This document shows positions 31,393 through 43,000 of a stretch of 64,000 nt of DNA, piece after piece. The notes beneath the pieces were generated by a model that saw only the letters and a list, made by a program, of their open reading frames with translations, made no database searches and was not told the DNA's origin. Every line of letters starts with the position of its first letter. Within the stretch, counting starts at the first letter, position 1. The position numbers and the translations under genes were made by a program. The stretch comes from Fomes fomentarius. Its lineage: Eukaryota > Basidiomycota > Agaricomycetes > Polyporales > Polyporaceae. Location of the stretch: positions 1,922,001 through 1,986,000 of the forward strand of contig JABYQN010000002.1 in the NCBI GenBank assembly GCA_022606135.1, given 5' to 3'.

Positions 31393-32962
31393 ATTTTGTA
31401 GGTCGTCGTATGCTAATACCGGTGTGATGCCCTGCGCGCTGACGAACTGATTGGATTCTGAATGAATGAGGCCGATATGATGCGAATTGACGAAAATATG
31501 GCCGATCGAAGGCGTAAGACGAGTCGTGGTGGGATAAAAATCGATTTGGACGCCAACGACAAGCCGCGTGGAAACCTGTAAAAACAGTTGTAATCGAACT
31601 CCCACATGTACAAGAAGAAGTACTGTACATACACGTGAGGTTCCCACAAGCGGGGAAATCTCATCGGCCAAGTCTAGAAAGCAGGGGCTATCAGAAATCA
31701 GAGTTGTTTGTGTGATTATCGTGCATTGGATGAGCTACACCCAATCATAGAACACACAGGGCGTGTCCCGACAAGGACCACGACGAGGGAGACGTGGATA
31801 TACCCACCAAGAATGATCATGAATTCGCAGAACGGATTCTGTCATCGGGCTTCTCGGAGGTCCGTATGCGTTACATCCTCTAGAGGCACGATGCTGGTTG
31901 CAGCCATGAACGGCCATGGCAATGAATATCTAGTGCTTATGATAGCCACGCCACTTTAAGAGCGCAGGGACACGCGTGCATGCGAACGACGGAGAAATGG
32001 AGAAGCTAGTTTGGCCATATACAGTGTACGACATTTTAGTCAAAAGCGCGGAAACAGAACGCACATGTAAGGTGACACAGTCACACCTGAAGGGACCAGC
32101 GTCGGTCATGTGTAGGTAAGTAAGGGAACGACAGCCTGCATAGCTGAGATTCGAGCAACCAACTCGGCCACGGGAGTCTTATAGTTGAAATCAACTTGAA
32201 CACGATGCGGGTATCTTTGATACCGCCCCTAAGCCGAGTTCAACGGAGGATGAGACGGTGTGCATTTTGCGGCGACATGGAGGCTTGCAACGATATGATG
32301 ATCGCCCCGACCGAACAGATTGCGGTCGGAGGAAGATGGCATGGTTGACAGGGTATCCGGGTACGCGTTCACCGCCCACTGGTCAAGTGAAGCCGGTCGG
32401 AGGACAGAAGCATGCGGAACGGCTGCGTTCCTCCGGCAGAAGCTCGGTCCCAGTTGCGTCCGCGCCACGCTGTGTGCTACCAAGTCGACAGCAGAAAGCG
32501 TTCGGTGCAAATGGGGTGACATGGCGGCTGGACAGGGGGCAGCCATCGAGGTCGAGGGGACGAGCCCCGAGTGCGGCTGAACGTCCGAGGGGCCACTGAC
32601 GGAGCAAGGCTGAGGCCTGAGGCCTGAGGACCGGGATGCCAGACGCCGGACATCGCCTAGATGAATCCGAGAAGCACGCTGATAGATCTGGTTGACCATG
32701 AAAATGGAACACAAAGAGGGCTGGCCACCGTGGAGGCGACCAGATGGGGGCGTCGGGGGCGGCCTGGCGGGGACTAACTGGTAGTAGGATGACGACGAGT
32801 GAAAGCTGACGATGGCGGGGAGTAGAAGCGATCGATGAGAAGTGGCGTGGTCTCTCGGCGTCTACGGGGACCTGTCAGAGTTCACACGGGGGACACCCCG
32901 CCACCTGGACCTGCGTCGTCTCCTCTGCTCTTTCTCCTGCCCTTGTTCTCTATCCCCCTCCC

Positions 32963-32970
32963 TATATATA
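32963..32970 (+). promoter_or_regulatory. TATA box of the casein kinase gene
   Basis: TATATATA followed by a CT-rich leader of over 400 bp before the ATG at 33408. Confidence 0.5.
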
Positions 32971-33407
32971 CCTCTCCAGCTCTTCCTTCTCTCTCCTCGA
33001 CGTATCTCTCATTCAACGAGTGCCTTCTGTTACTCGTGAGTATCATATCCCTTCATCTTCCCGGTCTCTGCCGTCGCCCGCCCGCCTTTGCCAGCCTCGA
33101 GGTGGCCTCACCCTACGGCCTGTCCTGCAGCCGACCACACGCCACTGCACGTAAAAATCCTTACTATCATCCTCGCTCGCAGCTGCGTCTCTTTCAGGTC
33201 CTATGCCTTCCTAGGCGGCTGCGCACATGCTGTGCTCGGCGTTCCCAGCGCCTTCGCTTTCCAACCCCCTCACCCCGTCCTCGCCCTCTTCGCCTCTTAA
33301 ACCCCCTTCCTCCCTTCTCCTCCTCTGCCTTCTCTTTCCTCCCCTCCACTTGTACACTCACTCTTTTCTCCGCCCTAGATCCTCACTCACATCTCAAACA
33401 AACATCG

Positions 33408-34683
33408 ATGGCCGATTCATCGTCTCACCGCCTAGACCTCCGCGTTGGTGGAAAGTACAGGTTGGGCAAGAAGATTGGTTCGGGCTCGTTTGGTGCGTGG
33501 CCAAGCTTTTTCGTGCGTGTCTGTCGGCTGACATGGCCTACTCTTTTTGTCGCTAGGTGACATTTACCTCGGGATCAACATCATCTCCGGCGAAGAAGTC
33601 GCCATCAAGCTCGAGTCGGTCAAGGCCAAGCACCCTCAGCTCGAGTACGAGTCCAAGGTATACAAGACCCTTGCCGGTGGTGTTGGTGTCCCTTTTGTCC
33701 GTTGGTTCGGGACAGAATGCGACTACAACGCCATGGTCATTGACCTGCTCGGGCCCTCGCTCGAGGACCTGTTTAACTTCTGCCACCGCAAGTTCACCCT
33801 CAAGACTGTCCTGCTTTTGGCCGATCAGCTGGTATGTTCTTTGCACTTCCACGGTTTCTCGTAGAGCGTGCCTAATCCGATCTCCCCTTGCCACGTCATT
33901 GTAGATCTCCCGTATCGAGTACATCCATTCTCGAAACTTCATTCACCGTGACATCAAGCCCGATAATTTCCTCATGGGCATTGGCAAGCGTGGCAACCAG
34001 GTCAACGTCATCGACTTCGGTCTCGCAAAGAAGTACAGGGACCCCAAGACGCATCTTCATATCCCGTACAGGGAGAACAAGAACCTGACGGGTACTGCCC
34101 GCTACACGTCCATCAACACCCATCTGGGTGTCGAGCAGGCTCGCCGGGACGACTTGGAGTCTCTTGCTTACGTACTCATGTACTTCCTCCGTGGTTCTCT
34201 GCCCTGGCAGGGCCTCAAGGCCGCGACCAAGAAGCAGAAGTACGATAGGATCATGGAGAAGAAGATGACGACTCCCACCGATCTACTCTGCCGTGGATTC
34301 CCCAACGAGTTCGGCATTTTCCTGAACTACACTAGGGCCCTCCGCTTCGACGACAAGCCCGATTACTCGTACCTTCGCAAGCTCTTCCGCGACCTCTTCG
34401 TTCGTGAGGGGTACCAGTACGACTACGTGTTCGACTGGAGCATGCAGCGCGCCATGGATGAGGGTGCCAGTTCCAGCAACAAGGCTACTGCTGGTCGCCG
34501 CAAGGTCCTTCAGGAGGAAGAAGAACACCGCCCCAGCGACAGGATGTGAGTTTCGGCGTACATAAGGTTCGCCCACTTTTACTTACTCGGTCCAGGCTGC
34601 GCTCCCACACTCGCCAACAGCAGGCCGCCGCAAGTCCTGTTGGTCAGCGTACCATGCCCCGTCGTGGCGAAGATAACTGGTAA
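33408..34683 (+). CDS. HRR25: Casein kinase 1 (CK1 delta/epsilon, Hrr25-like)
   Basis: Monomeric Ser/Thr protein kinase; in yeast this type acts in DNA repair, ER-Golgi traffic, meiosis and ribosome maturation. Exons 33408-33492, 33557-33831, 33905-34545 and 34596-34683; 362 residues. Motifs: IGSGSFGD (glycine loop, split by intron 1), VAIKLES (catalytic Lys), [24 protein letters not shown] (catalytic loop), [12 protein letters not shown] (DFG), [13 protein letters not shown] and [12 protein letters not shown], all typical of CK1 rather than other kinases. LPWQGLKA and [12 protein letters not shown] follow. The tail is short and basic ([16 protein letters not shown]); there is no C-terminal Cys pair, so it is not the palmitoylated plasma-membrane Yck type. 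The final 88-nt exon encodes this tail. Confidence 0.96.
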
Positions 34684-36093
34684 ACGTCTCCCTCTGCTGT
34701 TGTGAGGGAGGCGTTGTTTCAGAACGTCCGGGTCCGGCCGAGCATGGGGCGGTGGGCAGGTGCATGGAGTGCTCGGTGAAGGTTCGATCACCATTCGGTG
34801 TGGAATGCCTCGGATTTGGATACGTTATTGGTCGGTCACGTCGCTGGAAGGATGGGGGATACGCAGTACGTGGGAGCACGCCGTGGGAACAAGATGCGCA
34901 GGCGGTGGATGGTCAGTTCGCGCGAACCTCAAGATGGAGTCGCCCCCGACGCAACGTCGGTCGGCTCTCTCAGCGCACGTGGATACCAGTCCACATATCC
35001 CGCCTCTCATCGACTGGTTCGGTTTCCCACAACGCCCGCGCTCTACGAACGGGGTGCTAGCCTCAAGAGCTCGCACCCATACACCCGTTCGCCAAGTCGC
35101 CAGTTTCTATTCCGTACGGACGCTTTTTCCTTTCAAGTCTCCCTGTCGATCGGGTCGTCTGGCCTGATTGATCGGCTGACCGCCTCGTCCTCTCGCATGA
35201 TACGTTCCCCTTGCGCCGTACTCGTGATGATTGTTTCCGGAAATCCCAGTTGATGATTCCCTCCGCTTCCAATCCCATTACACGCAGCATCACGCCATCA
35301 TCCACGATTCATTGTATATATACTCCCCAGTATCGTTCTCCCCTTTACCGCTTCTAATACGCCCACTGTGCGCTGTATGCGCCATTCCCCTCGTTCGCAT
35401 ATTATCCTCTCTCATCCTTTCTAACACCTTTAGTCTCCAAGTATCGGATAGTGCCTCGTCGCGTTGCTGGATCTCGCACTGTTTCCTCTCTCCTCCACCT
35501 CTTCGGAGGCCGACTCTACAAACGTCGGTCCCGTCGAGGGCGCGCTGGAAGAGAGAGGGCGCCGCGTCTGGTCTGGTGGTGGGTTGCGGGAGAGTACGCC
35601 GAGCTTTCCGCCGGATTGATGGTCGGGGTGATTGGGGTGGTTGTGGGGATGTGGACCATAGAAGGGGAACGAGGTGTCGGCGGCGACCAGGCGCGGTGTT
35701 ATCGTTGTATCCAGTATCTGTGCACTCCCTCATATCGGCTCTTAGCTCGCGAACATATTCCTCCCCACGCACTCTCTATCGTTGTTATTTGGATCGTGTG
35801 TACGTTCCTTTAACGAGTATCATAATAGTTGTTGCAACGACTTTGGACTCCGTTTTCCCTCTGCCTCATATAAGCAGAGAAATCCACTGCACGTAAGAAA
35901 TGAGATGTCGAGACATACAGTCGGCAGACATGATCAAAGTGTTTGACTTGGTGGTGTCTGCATACGTGCGCAGTGTCAAGGCCACGTGGGGCAGTGAGAG
36001 TTGTGATGATGTGTGAGCGCCGGTCGAGGCCATCTGCAAAGTACACATCCTCCACGTCGTGCTGGACGGCGCGCTCGTTCTCTTTCTGCTACA
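34684..36093. other. Intergenic between casein kinase 1 and coatomer gamma
   Basis: 1.4 kb. TATA-like sites at 35313-35322 (GTATATATAC) and 35870-35876 (CATATAAG); the second suits the coatomer gene, the first has no obvious gene. No credible coding frame. Confidence 0.5.
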
Positions 36094-39000
36094 ATGTCTT
36101 TCGCCACGAAAAAGGACGAGGAGAGCGGCCTCAGCACATATTACAACAACAAGACTACCGTCATCCAGGAGGCCCGCGTCTTTAATGAATCTCCCATAAG
36201 CCCGCGCAAGTGCAGAGCTCTGCTCACGCGCATTGTGTATCTTCTATATGTGGGCGAGACATTCAACACGCAGGAGGCTACCACGCTATTTTTTGGGACG
36301 ACGAAGTTGTTCCAACATAAGGACGTGCGTATTCCGTTTGATTGGTATATGAGATACACATGGGAGAGACTTACCAGGATGCCTTCGAACTCGGATAGAG
36401 TGCCCTCCGCCAAATGGTATATCTAGCCATCAAGGAGCTCGCGATCACGGCAGAGGATGTCATAATGGTAACGGCGAGTATCATGAAGGACATGCAGCCC
36501 AATTCAGAGGTCATTTACCGGCCGAATGCTATCCGTGCCCTTGCGAGGATCATCGACGTAAGTTCACCCGTCCCCCTTCCTATCCGCAATACCCCAGGAG
36601 AGAACGGATGTCTGAACGTCGCTCGCCCACTAGCCTTCTATGGCGCAAGGTGTAGAACGTTTCTTCAAGGCCGCTATCGTCGACAAGAACCCATCTATCT
36701 CGTCCGCCGCGCTCGTCTCCGCGTACCACCTCTTTCCAAACGCGAAGGATGTCGTGAAGCGGTGGGTGAACGAGGCGCAAGAAGCTGTCAACGCCAAGTC
36801 TTCCTCGTCCTTCTTTGGCTCGACCCCGTCTGGAGGCTCGTACCTAGGCTGGGGCGGTTCGTCCTCGAGCGCGAACACAGGGTACCAACCAATCCCGTCG
36901 ACGAGCCACATCACGCAGTACCACTCCCTCGGCTTGCTGTATCTGATCAGGCAGCAGGACAGGATGGCGGTCACGAAGATGATCCAGCAATTGGGTGGAG
37001 GCAAATCTGGCGCGGGGACGACGCTCAAGAACGCGATGGCTTTGTGTATGCTCATCCGGTATGCGGCGAGGATCATGGAGGAGGATCCCAAGTGCGTGCT
37101 TCTATCTAAAACCAAGAGAGTTGCCACTGAATTGTGTTGCAGTGTTCAGAGACAGATGCTCGACCTTTTGGAAGGCTGGCTCCGTCACAAGAGCGACATG
37201 GTGAACCTCGAGGCCGCTCGTGTAATCTGCGAGATGAAGAATGTTACGCCCCCTCAGCTGACTCGTTCCATCGCTGGTGGGTTTACTGGTTTCCATCTCT
37301 ATAGACGTCTCTACATCTCATCCTAGTTCTCCAACTATTCCTCTCCTCGCCGAAGTCCACCCTCAAGTTTGCCGCTACCCGTACGCTCGCTGCGCTCGCT
37401 GTCACTCACCCCACAAGCGTTGCGGCATGCAACATCGACCTGGAGAACCTCATCTCGGACCCCAACCGCAGCGTTGCCACGTATGCGATCACGACACTCC
37501 TTAAGACCGGAAACGAAGCGTCCGTTGACCGTCTCATGAAGCAGATCAGCGGTTTCATGTCCGAGATCAGCGATGAGTTCAAGGTCATCATCGTCGACGC
37601 CATTCGCTCGCTCTGCCTCAAGTTCCCCTCCAAGCACGAGTCGATGCTCGCATTCCTCTCTGGAGTGCTCCGCGACGAGGGCGGATACGACTTCAAGCGC
37701 GCGGTCGTCGAGGCGATCTTCGACATGATCAAGTTCATCGGGGATAGCAAGGAGCAAGCCCTCTCTCATCTGTGCGAGTTCATCGAGGATTGCGAATTCA
37801 CGAAGCTTTCCGTCCGTATCCTTCACCTGCTTGGCGTCGAAGGTCCCAAGGCGCCGAACCCGACCAAATACATCCGTTTCATCTACAACCGGGTTGTGCT
37901 CGAGAACGCGACTGTGCGTGCTGCTGCCGTGTCGAGTCTGGCGAAGTTCGGGTTGAACAACATCGACGCGAAGCTGGGCAAGAGCATCAACGTCCTCCTC
38001 AACCGGTGTCTGGACGATGTCGATGATGAGGTGCGCGACCGTGCGGCACTCTACCTCAAGGTGTACGAGGAGCCGCCCCTCGTACAGCCTTACATCAAGG
38101 AGGGTAAGTCGGGATTCCGGCTATCGCATACCAAATACTAACGATTTTGTATAGAATCCATCTACTCCCTATCTGCACTCGAGTCGAAACTGGTCTCCTA
38201 CATCAGTGATCCTGACAGTTTTGACCAACCGTTCGATGTGTCCGATATCCCCAAAATCAGCAAAGAGCTGGCTGCGAAGGAATCTGCTCGTGAGTGTCCC
38301 GTGTGGTTTTTTCTCTTGCTTGTAGTACTCATGTAAAAAAAGGTCCAAGTACACTGGAAACGATCGGCGTGCCCTCAACATCAAACGCTGCCACTCCTCC
38401 TCCTCCCTCCGCAGCCGAGACCCAAACAAACTACGCCCAGCAGCTTGCGGATGTACCCGAACTTGCATCTTACGGCCCTGTGCTCAACAGCAGTATCAAG
38501 CCCTCGCCACTCACGGAGAGCGAGACGGAATATCAGGTATCGGCGGTCAAACACATTTACAAGGAACATGTCGTATTCCAGGTATGCCTTGTATCTCCTT
38601 GCCGTGCTAGCAAGGTGCTCATGCACCGCCGTAGTTCAATGTGTCCAACACTATCCCCGATACTGTACTCGAGCAAGTCTCGGTGATTATGCAGCCACAG
38701 GCCGACGCCGGGCTTACGGAGGACTTCATCATCCCCATACCGACCCTCACCGCCGCGACATCGCCTGGCATAGTGTACGTCTCCTTCACGCGTGACAACC
38801 CGGAGGAGTACGTCCAGGCATCCTTCCAGAACATTCTCAAGTTTGTCAGCAAAGAGCTCGATCCTTCGACGGGCGAGCCAGAGGAGGAGGGCTACGAGGA
38901 CGAGTACCAGCTCGAGGACACGGAGCTCGCTGCGGGCGATTACATCATTCCTAGCTATGTCACGTTCGCGTCCGAGTGGGATCGTTTGCGCAGCGGAGTG

Positions 39001-39344
39001 TCTCTCACCGAGACTTTCTCCCTGCCTGCTATGGAATCGCTCAAAGGTATGTACCATATCATTTCTTCCTATGATTGTTTTGACAGTTGGGTGCGCATCA
39101 TATAGCGGCGTGCAACTCCGTCATCGAGATCCTCAACATGCAGCCCCTAGGCGGTTCCGAGGAGCCCTCAGCGCCCACAGTACACACATTACAGTTGTCG
39201 GGCCTTGTTGGCGGCGGCGGTGGAAAGGTCCTTGTGCGCTGTCGCATGACATACTCGAAGGTGCAGGGCGTCACGCTTGAGGTCGGCGTCCGGGCGGAGC
39301 AACAGGCGGCAGCAGATTTGGTCGTGGCGGCGATTGGTGGCTAG
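36094..39344 (+). CDS. SEC21: Coatomer subunit gamma (COPI)
   Basis: Part of the COPI coat for Golgi-to-ER and intra-Golgi vesicles. Exons 36094-36324, 36399-36557, 36634-37091, 37143-37276, 37327-38103, 38155-38289, 38343-38581, 38635-39046 and 39106-39344; 927 residues, the normal length. The N-terminal adaptin-like HEAT solenoid is clear ([140 protein letters not shown]). A Pro/Ser-rich hinge (about 610-650) leads to the appendage domain ([37 protein letters not shown], and a final beta sandwich). An acidic loop ([16 protein letters not shown]) lies in the appendage. Confidence 0.96.
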
Positions 39345-40065
39345 TCGCTTCTTCCGGATGTATATCGTCGTGTCAAGTACTTCTTCCAATGGTATATTTT
39401 TATGTAGTTCTTGATGGCTCTCGTTCCCGATCAGGCGGTCTTAGATGCGGTGGTGGCTGCCTTTGGTACGGCTCCCGTTCGATTGCCGGTGCCTCACTGG
39501 AAAGCGGAGATGAGAGTGAGGCACATGCAACCGGGGGCTGCGCACGTTCTTTGACGTTAAGCTGTGGTTCGCTCACATGGGATCATGCAGTAGCTATGTG
39601 GAGGAATGCACATCGATGACCCGTCCAGAGTTCGTGTGGTTGAACAACGTGGGTTATCCCAAGCCAGGAGGCAACTGTTGAGGGGACCTTCTCCGCGTCT
39701 TCTACTCAGAGGTTTACGAGCTGGTATAGTTGGCTGCTACCAGAGCCACCTCATCTTCACAATGAAGTGCATGCGGTTGGGTTGACTGCCGACTGTCTTG
39801 ACACTCACTATGGAGGTACCTAGGTCTGTGGTGCAAACAGTGGTTTACGTCGCTCTGAGTCGAGCGCTACTGGCGTGCAGAGATCGGACCGAACGTGCGC
39901 ACGTGAAAGACGCGACATGCAGAGCGCTTGGCTCATTACGCAGTGCCACACTTGGAAGCCTTGTGTCTTCTCCAACTGTCGTCCTTCATCTCTATCGCCT
40001 CTGCGTCCGGGGGACAAGCAGCGAGCCTACTCTCACATCTGTACGCCGAGAAGGAGCTTACCAGG
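39345..40065. other. Intergenic, upstream of NTE1
   Basis: 720 bp; no gene or clear regulatory element recognised. Confidence 0.5.
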
Positions 40066-43000
40066 ATGGATCCACCGTCGGAAGGAGTGGTAGCGTCTGG
40101 AGATAGGCATCCACTCATTCTCTTGCTTTCGGCGTTCTTCTGGGTTATCCGTGCGTCCCTTTCTTTGCATCCTGTTCGAATTCCCGTCCCAAACATGCCC
40201 TTCAGTATGGCTTCTCTCTTGGGTTAAGGCCCTGGTTGCATTTGTCACGATTTCTGTCCCTCGTTTCATCTACTCCGTTCTGTCCTATTCCATGACATTA
40301 ACGGTAAGGCTTCTCTCATGCCAATCCCTTGGTCGGCATACTGAACATATCATATCGTCTTCCTTGTGTAGCTCAACTTTTGGTCATTTGCTGTGCTCTT
40401 TCTTGCTTGTGCTGTTGCTCTGAATTACTGGATACGATTCCGTTACCTGAACACATACACCCGATTGAAGGAACCTCCTTTGGTCAAGGCGGACGCGCAG
40501 GAACTCCACCCGGACGTGAACACACCTGGGCAGCCCCCCACGTTCCATAACTACCTGGATGATTTCCTCCAAGCAGTCCGCGTCTTCGGTTTTTTAGAGA
40601 AGCCTGTGAGCATCTTGTGGCTCAAGTTCATAACTGCTCAAGACTGACATCGCGCTGCTTCTAGGTCTTTCACGAACTCGCAAGGCATCTGCAGACCAGG
40701 AGGCTTGTTGCAGGAGACACGTTGTCCCTTGACCAGGACATGAGCTTTTACTGCGTCATTGACGGCAACGTACAAGTCTATGCACAGACTGGACAGCCTA
40801 CCACCCTCGCACGGAGTGGTGTCTGGGAGGAGGAAGACATGAACGGATACCAACTCCTGAATCAGGTCGGATCCGGTGGGACCCTGTCTAGTCTGTTCAC
40901 TATCCTTAGCTTGTTCACTGAGAATGTCAAGATCAGCTGGCAGGATGGAGATCGGCCGGACGAGTCCTTGGAGCGTATCAGGTCCCCAACTACTCGACCG
41001 CTCCGAACACGATCACAGCGTTCGAATTCCGATGTCTCGCGGCTTGACCTCACCGAGACCCCTGGTCATCGATCGCGTGCAGCGTCTGTGTCGTCTTCGG
41101 GTTCCACGATACATGCGCAGGATGTCGTCTCACCTGGTAGCCGTTCTGCTTCGCGTGATTCTCGTTTCTCAAGGACTCCCTCTGGGAATCTTCCCTTCTC
41201 GAGTCGAGTGCCCACCAGTGCATCTATTGTAACAGAGACGCCGAACCATCACTACGGTGTCGTAGCAAGGGCCGCAGAAGACAGTACACTGGCTGTCATT
41301 CCAGCTGAAGCATTCCAGCGGTTGACGAAGAAGTTCCCCAAAGCTGCCGCTCATATTGTGCAAGGCAAGTTTGAATACACTCATCGTCTAACAACGGCAG
41401 CTGATGAGACAATTTGCGCACTCTTTCAGTGATTCTGACTCGCTTCTCCCGAGTCACATTCAACGCAGCGCACAACTACCTTGGCCTAACGACTGAAGTA
41501 CTCCGGACGGAGAAGGCAATCAACGATATCGCGTGTCATCCTCTACCGCAGTCGTTTTATCAGGGAGGTCTGAAGCAGCTCCGTCATCGATTCGATGGCG
41601 TATCGATCTCGAGCGACTCGGACACAAAGAGCGACTACTTCAGCTATGTGTCTTCCTCCCACAGCCCGTCCGACTCGTTCATCCTCAAAGACTTGAAGAA
41701 GTCCAAGTCTCAGAAGGATGCCTCAAGTACTGCTACAGTCGGAAACGAACACTCGCGCGTCACTCCCCTCAAGAGCCATAATTCGCGTCATTTCGTCCAG
41801 GCGGGTGACCTCTTCACCACGACGGGCAATTACACAGAAAGCCCGAATCCTATCGCGCGCACCATGTCCGGGAGTGGCACGGTCGGCGCGCCGACGCCAC
41901 GTCTTGAACGCCTGGAACTCCTCTCAGACAACATGCAACGGTTGTCGGGAGACGAGTTCGACTTGCGCGAGGAAGTGATGTCGTGCATCGCCAAGTCGAT
42001 AGGGCTCATCCAGCCACCTATCAGCGGCGGAGACTCGGTCGAGGCGTCGCCTGCATTCCCGCCGAGCGACGGTGGAATTTCCCGCGGAGGAGCGTTCAGG
42101 TCGTCGTTCGGGTCATTAAGCCTATTAGACATCGGAGTTGACGATGCGAGTAGCAGCAGGACTGATAGCTCCTCGTCAGTCACGGATGGGTATCTGAGTA
42201 ATCTGGACAACGAGGTCGAGATCTTGTTCTTCCCTGCTGGGTCTGTATTGGCGAAGGCTGGAGACAGGAATACTGGTGGGTGATCTGTTTCAGACTGACA
42301 GTTCTGCTGACATTGACATTCATGATACAGGCTTGTTCTACGTGATCGATGGCTTCCTCGACATGATCCTGCCTACGGAGAAGGTTTCAAGCGACGATAC
42401 GAAGGCAAATCAAAAGGCCAAGCAGAATCAGCAGGAGAAACAACAGATGAAGAAACCGACACTAGAGCATGAGCGATGTTGGTCGCGTTCGGGTCACACT
42501 GGCCCCGGAGAACATCGCGACTCGAGCAGAAGCAGTAAAGACAAGTCACAGAAGCCGCTGTTCACTGTCAAGCCTGGAGGCATTGCTGGATACCTCTGTA
42601 CGTTTGCTTGCACGCATGTCGGTTCTGCGATGTGAGGTACTGACATGGTCACAGCGTCGCTCTGCCAGACTGCGTCATATGTAGACATTGTGGCGAAGAC
42701 TGACACGTATGTGGGATTTCTCCCATCTCCTGCTCTGGAGCGTTTGCTCGAGCGGCGACCGATCGTTCTCCTCACACTCGCCAAGCGTCTCATCTCCCTT
42801 CTTTCCCCCCTCGGTGAGTTATACCATACACTCAAATGTATATCTACTGACGCTGTTGTAGTACTACATATCGATGGTTCACTCGACTGGGTCCAGGTTG
42901 ACGCAGGGCAAGTGCTCTGGCGGCCTGACGACGTTAGCGACAGCTTCTACATCGTCATCAACGGCCGCCTTCGCGCCATCACTGAGAAGGAGAACGGCGC

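Larger units (their letters stand above)
30806..33407. other. Gene-poor stretch upstream of casein kinase 1
   Basis: 2.6 kb. Holds a diverged tandem duplication (31106-31392). A minus-strand frame at 31294-31595 preceded by a good acceptor (TTTTTACAG) may be an exon of a decayed gene, but no family is recognised. Frames at 32229-32714 are probably chance. The right end (32963-33407) is the casein kinase promoter and CT-rich leader, possibly with a 5' UTR intron (about 33038-33198). Confidence 0.45.

Noticed and set aside
32229..32714. 161-codon minus frame upstream of casein kinase 1
   Set aside because: Overlapping frames of similar length on both strands suggest chance in GC-rich DNA.
35313..35322. 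TATA-like GTATATATAC as promoter of an extra gene
   Set aside because: No coding frame follows; may be part of a UTR or an RNA of unknown nature, which cannot be supported from sequence alone.
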